Assembly: GCA_031213475.1 (NCBI GenBank)
Contig: JARUPZ010000020.1
Location: 1,116,001 to 1,180,000, forward strand
Source: Nereocystis luetkeana
Lineage: Eukaryota > Sar > Phaeophyceae > Laminariales > Laminariaceae
Direction: 5' to 3'
DNA: 64,000 bases
Both the position numbers and the translations under genes were made by a program. The notes beneath the pieces are model-generated. The model did not search any database and was not told the origin of the DNA. It worked only from the letters and a program-made list of their open reading frames with translations. Shown here in pieces: positions 23,831 to 34,097 of the stretch; within the stretch, counting starts at the first letter, position 1; every line of letters begins with the position of its first letter.

Positions 23831-24227
23831 GTTTTTCGTCGATCACCCGCAACAAAAGCGCAACCAGATCTCCGGCGGGGATTCCATAAGCAAAAAAACA
23901 AAGAACACATGGCCCATGGCATTTTCGACACCAAAATGAATATACCGGCCGTGACTCATCCTCAGTACCAGGTATACAGCAGTGTTTCCCGATACACACC
24001 GAGTCCCCCGTCTTCTACTGTCCCATTTTGATGCACACACCCCGGTCGTCGGGCGTGTTGGTATTCGGGTTTGGCGCCAACGTGGGTTGGTTACCCATGG
24101 GTGCAAAATCAAGAATCTCAAACGCGTCGGTACTCGAGCTCTCGGTGCACTTGAAACGTATACCTGATATATGCGATCGATAATACCTACCAGGTAATGT
24201 TCCTTGCCAAGACGACGACTGGCTTAC

Positions 24228-24425
24228 CGAGAATACGATGTCGCGCGATCCTCCGTGAAACACGAAGACCCTGGCTTTGAATTCCTCATTTTCCTCCGCA
24301 TGAATGTAGAAGCAGTGTTCTTCTTTCTCTCCGATTAGAAATGTTTCCTGCGAGGCAGATGCTACCATCACCCACAGAAATAAGAGTAGAATATATCCGC
24401 TTAATGCTCCCATCTTCGCTTCCAT
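24228..24425 (-). CDS. p24/EMP24-like GOLD-domain exon (5' part)
   Basis: First exon of a secretory-pathway cargo receptor of the p24 family. From the ATG at 24425 (or 24413) a hydrophobic signal peptide (LSGYILLLFLWVMVASA) is followed by EEHCFYIHAEENEEFKARV and a Gly-Gly-x-x-DIVF turn, the start of the GOLD beta-sandwich. p24 proteins act as type I membrane proteins cycling between ER and Golgi with COPI and COPII coats. The exon ends in phase 0 at GTAAGC (24227). Further exons for the rest of the GOLD domain, the coiled coil, the membrane helix and the cytosolic FF/KK tail were not found downstream on the minus strand before 23830, where transposons begin. The gene may be truncated or its later exons displaced. 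Family assignment is fairly sure from the signal peptide plus GOLD pattern. Confidence 0.6.
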
Positions 24426-24664
24426 CCCTGCCTCCAACCTGCTCCATGACTCCCTCGAGCCCACTGCGTTTCTTCGCTTTGGCACTCAACCCCGTTCATC
24501 AAACGCCTGTGCGGTGGTTAAAAACGTCTGAAAAAAGTTGGGCCACTCTTACCAAGATGGGAATGTATGTCATTCCTATTGGTACAGCATGGCACAGACA
24601 ACAAAGTGACAGCAGAAAGCACGAAAAGAGCTCTACTCATAGAGTTCTACAGTGAACGTGAGTG

Positions 24665-24910
24665 ATGCCTGCAATAGTGTGCACGCTTCAATTTGTTGTC
24701 TTCGCTTTCCTTGCCGGGTGGGGAAGTCGACGCACCTCGGCGTTCGCCCCTGGATTTAGTCCGGTGAGGCAAGGGAGGCAACTCCTCCCCTCTCCTGCAA
24801 CCTCTTGTTCAATGAGCAAGGAGAAGGATGCAGCTGGAGAGGCGCTCGAGCGGGCAGCGAAGCTAAGGAAGGAAATCGCGGATCTGGAACAGGACCTTGC
24901 AAGAGGTGTG
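24665..24910 (+). CDS. First exon of a plastid-targeted protein of unknown function
   Basis: Starting at the ATG at 24665 the leader is a signal peptide (TLQFVVFAFLAGWGS) followed by the ASAFAP-type site TSAFAPGF, the bipartite address for a red-lineage secondary plastid. The predicted mature part begins with a helical, charged segment (EALERAAKLRKEIADLEQDL) that looks like a coiled coil. The exon probably ends at a GTGTGG or GTATGC donor (24905 or 24910). No following exon was identified on the plus strand. Most of this exon (24690-24824) recurs inverted 314 bp downstream. The function is unknown; plastid import is inferred from the presequence. Confidence 0.6.
24690..24824 (+). repeat. Inverted duplication, left arm
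   Basis: 135 bp covering the signal peptide, the cleavage motif and the start of the mature protein. The right arm is at 25139-25273. By eye I count 7 differences in 135 positions (about 95% identity), with no gaps. Confidence 0.9.
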
Positions 24911-25138
24911 GTATGCAATCAAATGTCGCACGATGCAATTGCATGAGCAGTGAAAGATCACCTCCCTCTGTGTTTGGCGGTCGCCCCAATTTCTGACTGT
25001 ACACATGTATTTTCATACCTGGTACCTGGTACGTCGTACCAGGTACACAGCAGCAGCAGACACACGTACACGCCCATACCCATCCTACAATGTTGATATT
25101 TGGTTGAGTAGTTGGTATTGGAGGCAGGTATTCACTCG

Positions 25139-25273
25139 TCTCCTTGCTCATTGAACATGAGGTTGCAGGAGAGAGGAGGATTTGTATCCCTTGCCTCACC
25201 GAACTAAATCCAGGGGCGAACGCCGAGGTGCGTCGACTTCCTCACCCGGCAAGGAAAGCGAAGACAACAAATT
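25139..25273 (-). repeat. Inverted duplication, right arm (broken exon copy)
   Basis: Minus-strand copy of the exon at 24690-24824. It carries an in-frame stop within the signal-peptide part and no start codon of its own at the matching place, so it is a non-coding copy. Transcription through both arms would give a long hairpin with a 314-base loop. Confidence 0.9.
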
Positions 25274-26006
25274 AGTAATATTCTCCATTGCTGATCGGGA
25301 TGTCGTAGGGTTCTGGTATCAATAGTAGAGTTATACTTGTAGGGATGGATGCAGGTGCAGAACGAGCAGCCAGGACCGCGACCACCGCTCCCCCTCGGGA
25401 GGCGAGGGAGCCGGTAACTAAGTGTTGGTACCATCCTTGAGGGCATGGACTTTCGACCAGTGGGGGATCCACGTACTTTCAATGTCATATTACATGGCAC
25501 CATTTCGATAATAGTGCGAGATGCAAACCGACAACAAAGAGAGCGCGTGGTCTCGGGGCGATCTCGGGATTGGCATCCCGGAAGCCGCACACATCCATAA
25601 CACTCGTAGTCGCGAATCTGCACACGACAACAAACTTAAATACTATATACGTACTCGTATGTTGTCAGCACAAGCTACGCCCCGTGGATATTTATTAATA
25701 GTCACGCCTGCTGTAGATTTTGTCGGAAATTCAGTCTGAAACATGAACCATCTCGCCATCAATGTATCAGGTCCCTTTTGGTGAACATAGCGATTGACAT
25801 AATCTGTTGTCGGATATAGCCAAGCCGTGAGTTGGGTTTTGGGCAAGGGGGTGGCATAACAAGCGAAATGTACCATAGCTTTCGTGGCGAAACAAGCGAA
25901 ATTTACCTTCGTTTGTTGGGCTAGGGAACGTTGACGGTCCGGGTAAAATGCCCAGTCGGCATTGGGAACCGCGCCAAATATTTCAACAGCATCAAAATCG
26001 GTTGAC
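25274..26006. other. No recognised gene
   Basis: A minus-strand frame at about 25272-25470 reads smoothly for some 60 codons but has no recognisable family and no clear splice borders. The spacer before it (24911-25138) has a dense TACCWGGTA cluster at 25015-25047. Confidence 0.35.
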
Positions 26007-26009
26007 TTA

Positions 26010-26850
26010 GACCGATGCCAATGGGAAAGCGAAAAATCAATACCCTGGTACAAAGTTTGAATTTCAAAGATACCCTACAGAAAAATTTAGAACGCGCTTC
26101 CTATGGGCAGGTTTAGAAGAAAAAAAGTTCCAAACTTTTGGAAAAGCCCGAAAAAAACGACTGGGGCCGATGTCGGGCCAAAACATCGGCTTGAGAAAAA
26201 CTCAGGCCGATCTTTGGTTCGAAGCTGCGAGATTCCGAGTCCTTGACAGACATCGATCGACAAAACCAACGACTGCGTCATGAATTCTGAACGGAGTGCG
26301 CTCGTTAGGGGCTCCGACCCACCCTAGGGTCACCGTCTTCACACCATGGCCAGTGTCATGTGGCGGGAGCTGACCAGGCGTGTGATAAAAAAACAGTTGA
26401 CCGCTGGTGTGCATAAAACAGAAGACAAAACTTCTCCATCCGTCTCGAATGGCAAAAAATAGACTTTTTTTTCAGGTTTGGGAGGATACCGTAGGACGCC
26501 GCCGACAAACTCTCGCCCCCTAGACCCTGAATCCTCCTGATATCTTCGAGGCCGTCATCTTTATTCGTTGGCCTTGCCGGGCACCGAGCGGGTTGGCCGT
26601 GGGCTGAGTCTATGTTGAGATCGAGCGTCGCTCGTCGCACGAGCTGGTTTCTACCTGCGTGTTGACAATTTGCAATCAGAAAGAACAAGTTGCGCAGCCC
26701 GCAGCCGTTGGGGGGAGAAAAAAAAAAAATATCAAAAGTGTATTTCTCTTTTTCCCCACAGCGGCGGTACGCGGAAAATTTCGGCTGTTCTTTGAAAGCA
26801 ATATGTTTGAAAAAAAACTTTTGGACTTCGCGTTTCCATTGGCACAGGTC
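26010..26850 (-). mobile_element. TIR element B, inverted relative of element A
   Basis: About 840 bp, reverse complement of the family copy at 22391-23323, with ends GACCGATGCCAATGG and CCATTGGCACAGGTC. It is flanked on both sides by TTA (26007-26009 and 26851-26853), a plausible 3-bp target duplication. It lacks the duplicated right end seen in element A. No transposase frame. Confidence 0.75.
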
Positions 26851-26853
26851 TTA

Positions 26854-27623
26854 GGGCGTGTCCAAACAGAATCGAAATCGAAAATCGGAAATCGAAATGA
26901 CAATAAACAAGGCTCTGATTGGTCTTTATTCAAAACATGTTCCCCTTCGTTTTTAGGTTCCGAGAAAATGAACGATCTACAACCCAATGCAAAAATCAAA
27001 AAGTTGACGGCTGGAAATCGAAGGGAGATCGAAAGCACGAACAGCAACAATTCAGCGCGTCCTACTGGTCAGCGCAGCCACGTCAAAATATCACATAAGG
27101 ACGGCCGTACACCGCATCCTACCCACAGCTAGCACGGCAACACAGCCGCACAGACCCCCCCCCCCGTAAACAACCAGCAGGCGAACCAACCACAACACCA
27201 GCCCCGACGTTCTCGGGCCTTTGTTTCCCGGCGTTCGAGCCTAAGCGAACATAGTTTGAGGGACATGCAGGATGATACACTCGAGAACGAGGTCGTAGGT
27301 TCGTTTTCAGAATAATTTCAAGGTTGATATCGGGGCGTCAATGTTGGACGCGCCACCACCTTCATGGGAGGCCCAACGACCTCCCGGAATCGAAATACCG
27401 TCCCGTTTACCTGCTTCTGTGGTGGATCTGTGTTACCGAGCGCTAGATTGCCGGCATGTGTGCACAGTTGCGAACGGCCCATGTAGGTTTTGCTCTCCGT
27501 TGCTTTTCGCCTGGATTTCTATTTTCGCTCTTCGATATTGTTCGGACACCTCGGCTAATTTTCATCGAAATCGAAATGTATTCGATTTACGATTGCGCTT
27601 TTCGATTATGTTTGGACACACCC
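26854..27623. mobile_element. TIR element C
   Basis: 770 bp with terminal inverted repeats GGGCGTGTCCAAACAGAATC (left) and the complement of GTTTGGACACACCC (right). Subterminal AATCGAAA words continue the symmetry for about 40 bp. Flanks are TTA (26851-26853) and TTT (27624-27626). No transposase frame; the interior has short random frames and a poly-C run. Confidence 0.7.
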
Positions 27624-27626
27624 TTT

Positions 27627-28460
27627 GGGCCCATGTTATCGAAGACATTCTTTTTTTTTCAATTTGACATTTTTTTCTAGTTTAATTTGCATCTGATTGG
27701 CCGAAGAGTGAATCATCACCAAGCAGGCATTCTCAAGGCAAATTAGAAAATTTCAATTTGAGTGAAAAGTATTTTGGGACTTTGTTCGTATGATTTTTTT
27801 TATTTCAATTTGGAATTTGGGTGTTCATCAGCCTTGATGTAGCATGTTCATGGTGGGTCAACACCCTCGGTGGAGTCTGGGGCGATTTTTGGCCGCTTCG
27901 GTGAGAGCACGATCGAACCGATAAAACGCGAACCTCAATGAGAGGTGACCGGAGCAATATCCACGCCCACAGACCATAGCACCTCGTACCCCGGCGGTGG
28001 CGCCTCCAAAATAATCATGGCGGCTGCAAGCCCAATTTTCGGCCTGCTCGATCGGCCAACAATCACGAAAACCGAGCAAACGAGCAAAAATACGGAGGAT
28101 ACGCTCGAGACCTCGTTAGCTGCATCACCGCTGCTGTTCCGCACGTGGCGCTTGAAGGCTTCCTCCGCCCACCCAAGACACCCTGAGAGTGATAGCTTCC
28201 TATCCTGCGCCACCTAAAAGAAAAAGAGGCTGGCGGCGGCGCGCACGTTGCAGCGCAAACCTTCGATCTCGTCTACGCGCTTCGCTGTTTGTCGGCTGGG
28301 CGTTGTGTGACGCGGCGCGTTTATTCCGAATTATTTTTTGATTGACAATTAATACGCCGTCTCCGGATAGGACACAAACACGTTTTTTTTCGAAATCAAA
28401 TTAAAATTCATTGAAATTAAAATTTGATTTCCAAATAGGTTTCCCCGTTAAGATGGGCCC
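27627..28460. mobile_element. TIR element D
   Basis: 834 bp with ends GGGCCCATGTTATCG and CGTTAAGATGGGCCC. Subterminal regions are T-rich on the left and A-rich on the right. Flanks are TTT and TTA. Related termini occur at 3855 (MITE) and 20533. Interior frames are Ala/Ser-rich and short; no transposase is seen. Confidence 0.65.
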
Positions 28461-28463
28461 TTA

Positions 28464-30493
28464 GGCTGTTTTCTATGCGGTTCGGATTCGAGCTCCAGAT
28501 TTATTTGTATTTTTCGATCTAAAAAATGAACGCACCTGCTTAGGCCAATTCCTATGCCGTCGGATTCGCGGTCGGTTGAAAAAGTCTCTTTCATCCCGCT
28601 CGCATAAAAGCCTTTGCACCGGAAATGTTGAAAATTGGTATTTCTCGTCTCATAGTGTGTCGGAGTTCTCTCCAAGATCTATCTATCAGGGGGTATCAGG
28701 GGGGGTATTTCCCGCTTCTCGAGGGGCCCGGTTGTAAAAAATCATCACCGTCGGTACTTTTTTTATCCAAATGAGGTGAATATGATTGCGAGCTGGAATC
28801 GGATCGAAAAATACGTTTTTTCGATCCGATCGGGCGTTTGGATCGTATATGACCCAGTTGGATCGAAAAAGTGCGGACGGCAATTTGCTGTATCTGGGTG
28901 CCTGGAGGAGCGGGAAACACCCCCAGATAGATCTTGATTGTGAGGCTGTTTCCTATGCGGTTCGATTGCGAGCTTCAGATTTGTATTTTTCGATCTCAAA
29001 AATACATGACCCTGCTTATGCAGTCCAAATATGCAGAATCCGACCGGAAACTTTTGGATTTGATAATTCGATGACCCAAGTCGTCGGACCCAAATTCCGA
29101 CGACTTGGGTCATCCGATTCTCGAATCGAAAAATGGCATGCTCTCTAAATTCAAGATGTTATCCACGACAGCAAACAGCTGCAGAACAATCGATGAGTTG
29201 GATGGTGACAAAGCTGTATAGCGACGTTGCTTAGCGCCCGACGAGCGGGCGGCGGGCGGCGCGTCCCTCCGTGGCCAGACTACAGTCGGCTGGCGCGGGC
29301 TCGGGCCTAGAGACCAAGAGAAGCGCACTCGGCGCGCACCTCTCCATGGATACGTACTCGTAGACTACACTGCAAAACAGCACTGTTGTACAGCAGAAGC
29401 AGCGATGAGTCGCGAAATGAAGCACAAAATACTAAGACTGATCGACTCTACCGCACTCGCCACGTCTCTTCGCCGCCAGGCAGAGACAGTCAGCCTTGGG
29501 TCGGACGCTTGGGTTCTACGCGCGGGGCAGCGCACCCAGCACGTCTCTTCGCGGCGCCAAACCATAGTCACAGCAGTTAGTCTCGGCGTTTGCTCGAATC
29601 TCTGCACGCACAATAAATCTGATTTTTCCGCATAGGAAGACTGTTTCGATTTGCCAAGTTCACATCTGAAAATGCGATCGGGTCAAAATCTGAAGCTCAA
29701 AAATCGAAGTGCATAGGAAACGGCCTGAGGCGAGAAGGCCAATTTCCAACATGTCCGGGGCAAAAGCTCATGCGAACGACTGCAAATCCGACGGCATAAG
29801 AAGTGGCCTTATGCAGTCCTAATAAGAAAAATCTGACCGGAACAAAATCGATTTGAGAACCCGATGGCCCAAATCGTCGGATTTTGGCGACTTGGGTCAT
29901 CAGATTTTCACATCGAAAATGGAATGGCCTCTAAATTCAAGACGTTCTCCACGACAGCAAGCAGCAGCAGAACGATCGATGAGTTGGATGGTGACACAGC
30001 TGTATGGCGACGTTGGTTTGCGCCCGACGCGCGGTCGGCGGGCGGCGCGTCTCTCCGTCGCCAGACTACAATCGGCTGGCGCGGGCTCGGGTCTAGAGAC
30101 CAAGAGAAGCGCACTCAGCGCCCACCTCTCGTGGATACGTACTCGTAGACTACAGCAGCAGCAGTCAGTCATATTATGAAATACTGGTACAACATACCAA
30201 GACAGGCTGACTCTAACGCACTCGGCACGTCTCTTCGCCGCCAGACCAAAGGCAGTCAGCGTGGGCTCGGACGCTTGGGCCCTACGTGCCGTGCAGCGCA
30301 CCCAGCGCATCTCTTCGCGGCGCCAGACCACGACAGCAGCAGTTGGTCTCAGCATTTGCTCGAATCTGTGCTCTCGCGCAATCAATCCAATTTTTTCACA
30401 TAGGAAGACTGTTTCGATTTGCGAACTACACGTCTGAAAATGCGATCGGGTCAAAATCTGAAGCTCAAAAATCGAACCGCATAGGAAACAGCC
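28464..30493. mobile_element. TIR element E with internal tandem duplication
   Basis: Ends GGCTGTTTTCTATGCGGTTC and the complement of GAACCGCATAGGAAACAGCC form about 40-bp inverted repeats. A second left terminus at 28944 and a right-like terminus near 29705-29722 show that two ~750-bp cores lie in direct tandem (about 28944-29725 and 29726-30493), strongly alike over their length. A separate MITE (28673-28936) sits in the first left part. No transposase frame. The triplet before it is TTA; the one after is TGA. Confidence 0.7.
28673..28936. mobile_element. Small MITE nested in element E
   Basis: 264 bp with ends CAAGATCTATCTATCAGGGG and the complement of CCCCCAGATAGATCTTG; the inverted arms continue through TTTCCCGCT-CTCGAGG. 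The centre holds repeated GGATCGAAAAA words. It cannot code for a transposase. Confidence 0.65.
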
Positions 30494-30496
30494 TGA

Positions 30497-31225
30497 CACG
30501 TATACGATTCAGCATGTCAGCGCATTATGGTCACACACTCCGCTTACTAGGTATGTGCTTAGACTCCCCATAATCGTAGTCTCAAGCACATACTTTGGTC
30601 ACCTTCGCCTTAACTCGCTCGTTTGCGCAAAATCGACCGAAAAAAGCACGACCAGGGTACCCTTACCTGCTCCAAAATTGTGGGATAATGGCCTTAACCT
30701 GATAGCCTGGTGCCAGTTGGCTGGTTTGGACTTGTGCCTTTCCGAAGAAGTGGGCGCAGAATTTGAAAAAAACACCGAATGGGTCAGGCCCCAGATTCCG
30801 CCGATGTATAGTGTGACATGACCAGGCTGACGACCGTCTCGAACAACTGCATACCATGATATGTATTACCTGGCAGGCATCATACGTGCTGCTGTACATT
30901 TGTGCTTACATGTATTCATAACTCATAATCTCCGGATGGTGGACCCGAAGCATACAGAAAGACACAGACTGGCCCTAAGACTGATCAGGATTTGATTTGT
31001 TCATTTACTCACCGTTTGCAATGGCAGCCCCCAACCTCCCCTACTAACGTTGAACTCTTTACGACATGCTGTTGCATTCTGTTTTCATGTATACGATAAC
31101 GATTGCACCAACCAACAACCAACAGTCACCTGCATTGTTGCCATTAACTTTGTGTCGTATCATACTGTACGATCACGTGTCGGCATCGCATTATCTGGAA
31201 GGAAAGCTGAAGGCAAACATTGCAG
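30497..31225. other. No recognised gene; region before the next gene's first clear exon
   Basis: Upstream exons of the gene that follows are expected here, but none could be fixed. Frames at 30555-30821 (plus) and 30663-30899 (minus) read fairly well but have no recognisable motif or good splice borders. Confidence 0.35.
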
Positions 31226-32767
31226 GTGATGACGCGGCCGATTCGGTCGAAAGCAGCGTGGACAAGTTGACCGAACCTTCAAGCTCCGAGTACGGGAATG
31301 GTTTCAGCCTTGCCCCTACAAAATGGCTAATTATGCTGGATATTGGAAGGGAAAAGGGCACATGGATGCCTCAATCGTGGGGAATCAGCGGCAGGTGGGT
31401 CCCCGGGGCAACAGCTGTTACTACTGTGTCCATAGTTTCAGTTTGCAAAAATATCATAGGATGCTAATCTGGACTGAATTTGACTTGAAGGTTGAACTTT
31501 AAGCATTGAACCCTCTCCGTATTGCGTCTGATTCTGCTAGCTTCACTCCGCAGACGCGGCCAATACTGTTCGCTTGTTGAAATGTTGATATCGAGCTTTC
31601 AGCATACTGCTGTCGGTGTACCTGTTGCTCATGTGGGTACGGTACAAAGGTGTCTATACTCATACGCGTTCACTTATAAAATGTCACCCTAAACTACAAC
31701 AGTATTCGTCATATCCAGTAGACGATAGCGGAACCTCAAGAATGCTTGATGGCGGCGTGGGCGTTGTCTTTCTTCTTGTCTCAAGTGGCTTCGGCCTCGT
31801 ACGTACGGTAAATAACGTCACGCGATGCCCTTGTGTTCATGTACTTTTCAACAGTAGGCGCGATGCGGGATGCTTCTTGTTTTGCCACATCAGTACCTAC
31901 AACTCTATGCCGTGCCGCTCCGCAAATACAACTACACCAGTATTTGGCGACCGTTTAGAATTGGCAGTCAATTCCCCATGCGGTGAATTGACCAGGCACC
32001 AGCAGGGTAATCTATGCAAACGCTGCAATGACGGGCGTATATTTGTCTTGGCATTGATTCGAGTGCATCTGACTTGCACAATTCACAACCGTGTGTCAGG
32101 AGAGTCGAGGTAGATATCACTGTACAATTCTTGCCCGGAGGAGAGATGATGGCAGTCTTGGACAGCCCTTTCATCGACATGGCCGTCAGACCTGGGCGAT
32201 GGAACGTCGGACCGTCAGAGGGAAACACTATACGACGAAGAAAACAAGCCGCACGTAAGGGCGAGCAATGGCAGAGTGAAGAGCGATGCAACGACTAGAA
32301 TGTTTGCGCAGCGGAAGCGCAACCAAGATTTCAAGACGTCAATGTTGGGCTCGCTACTTGAGAAAGCCGGATTGCGGTTTCTTTCAAGTTTTTTTCATTT
32401 TGACGGCTTTCGCAGTTCGGGGTGCTGGACGTTTTATCTCGGGCTAGCCAAGAAAGGACAGACGAAAGGTACCAAAATCTTTCAGAGTCGCCGTAGGATA
32501 CTGTTGGAAACGGGTACTGATTAGCTCACCCCAACTTTGTTCTCACCGAGCAGCCTTTTATCGTGTACCAGGTATGTGACACCCAGCGATCGATATTTTT
32601 GCCGCAGGTGGCCTTAACGTCATATCAGACACATGCCGATTCTGGGTGGAAACTGATGGCTTTGCTAGGGGCGACGTAACGATACCTAGTGGAAAGTTGT
32701 TCTTCGCCGTACCTGCATGGGGCGGGCAGCTGTCCCGAAAGGGGCTTGTAACCGTTCGGCAGAAACG
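31226..32767 (+). CDS. Conserved-looking protein of unknown function, three internal exons
   Basis: Exons 31226-31394 (after ATTGCAG, donor GTGGGT), 32100-32254 (after GTGTCAG, donor GTAAGG) and 32608-32767 (after GCCGCAG, donor GTGAGC). All phases agree (1, 2, 1, 2) and the translation is continuous. Visible blocks: WLIMLDIGREKGTWMPQSWG in exon 1, RVEVDITVQFLPGGEM and DSPFIDMAVRPGRWNVGPSEG in exon 2, FWVETDGFARGDVTIPSGKL and VPAWGGQLSRKGLVTVRQKR in exon 3. The regular alternation of hydrophobic and charged residues suggests a beta-rich globular domain. I recall similar unnamed proteins in photosynthetic stramenopiles, but cannot name a family or a role. The first and last exons are not located; the gene probably converges with SelO. 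Confidence 0.65.
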
Positions 32768-34097
32768 GTGAGCCGTTTTCGGTTCGGACGTGATCGTTGG
32801 GATGTTCCTGAGAAGAGTATATGTGTACTGTAGCTGGTAAGTGGACTATATAATGACGTACAGCAGCACGCCTACCATGAAATGCAAGCAAGTTCGATTT
32901 GGGGGTATGCACACGATGATCCTGCCATTCGAGTCAATTGAGCCAGCCCTTGTACACCATCTCGATACCACCCGTATTGGCAAAGAGGTGCGGCGTGTTT
33001 ATTGACGGATGCCAAGCGATTGTTGACAGATATCATAGAGCGCTACGATGTTGGTTGGAGGAGTTAACGTCTCGTCGCCCTGCTTTACGGTGTGCGTGGA
33101 GGAATTTGGCCTTCCCTCGCCCTGCGCCCACATACTTTTTTTTAGGAATGGCTCCCGATACATGAAAATCAGTCCCTATGAAGTGATATCCCCTTGAGCT
33201 CCTCTTTTTTCTCTCAAGTAGATATACCCTCGTCGTCGTCCTACCGCCCGGTGCTGCTTTTCGCATAATTGTACGACCCTTTTGCAAGATGGCTTGTGAG
33301 GGAGGAGTCGCGCATCCTGGGGGTTTGCGCGACGGAGAGGATTGATGTTGATGCCGACGGGGTGGCACAGCCAAGGACACCCCGTACTCGCAAACCACCG
33401 TTTGCGAGCGGTTTCAAGGACTGAACGTCGTTTAAAGGCATTGGTTTGTGAAGTTTTCCAGATCCTGAACGCGACATTTGCTTTAATAGGCTTTGACTGG
33501 GGTATATCTCGTGGGTCAGAGAAGCTTCCAGGTATAGATTGCGGCCTGGTGTTCGCTTTCTTGTGGTATCGAGCGTGATTGAATCAATGCTGAATTAATA
33601 TAGCAACATGTTGAAATATGAAACCTTTTTTCCGAATGCGCTCATGCGTTGCCGCTCGTTAGTGAACACAGCACCGTGCGCTCAGTAATGTTCCCGAAGA
33701 GCTGCGAGTACACAAAAAGCCACCTGGCCGTCATTTTGTTCAAGTTTCTACATCGGCAAGATACCCTCCTTGTACGAAAAGCGTTGAAAATATTGACGCG
33801 AAACGACATTTATTTAGGTCCCTGTCCTTGTATACAATCCTGGTAATGTTGGCACGGCAATAGGTGGTCACCTTGGTGAACCCACAGAGCTGAAGAAAGA
33901 CATGTTGTTTTCTGCTCCGTTGCGAGGTGAGGCGCCTTGGGCCCCTTCATTGTGTGAGATTGACGTAATGTTTGTTCAGAGCAAAGCCTCAACCGCGCAC
34001 ATCTCGCTCCCGGAAATGTCAATAGTAGCGATGTGCGAAGCCATCCTGCACAACGTTGGCCTGCCGCCCATCCTCATACAACAGCGGTTCCTCCTTG
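32768..34097. other. 3' part of the unknown gene and gap before SelO
   Basis: The last exon of the gene at 31226-32767 should lie here but several acceptors (near 33138, 33438, 33531) are equally weak. No other recognised content. TACCAGGTA lies at about 32568, just upstream. Confidence 0.35.
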
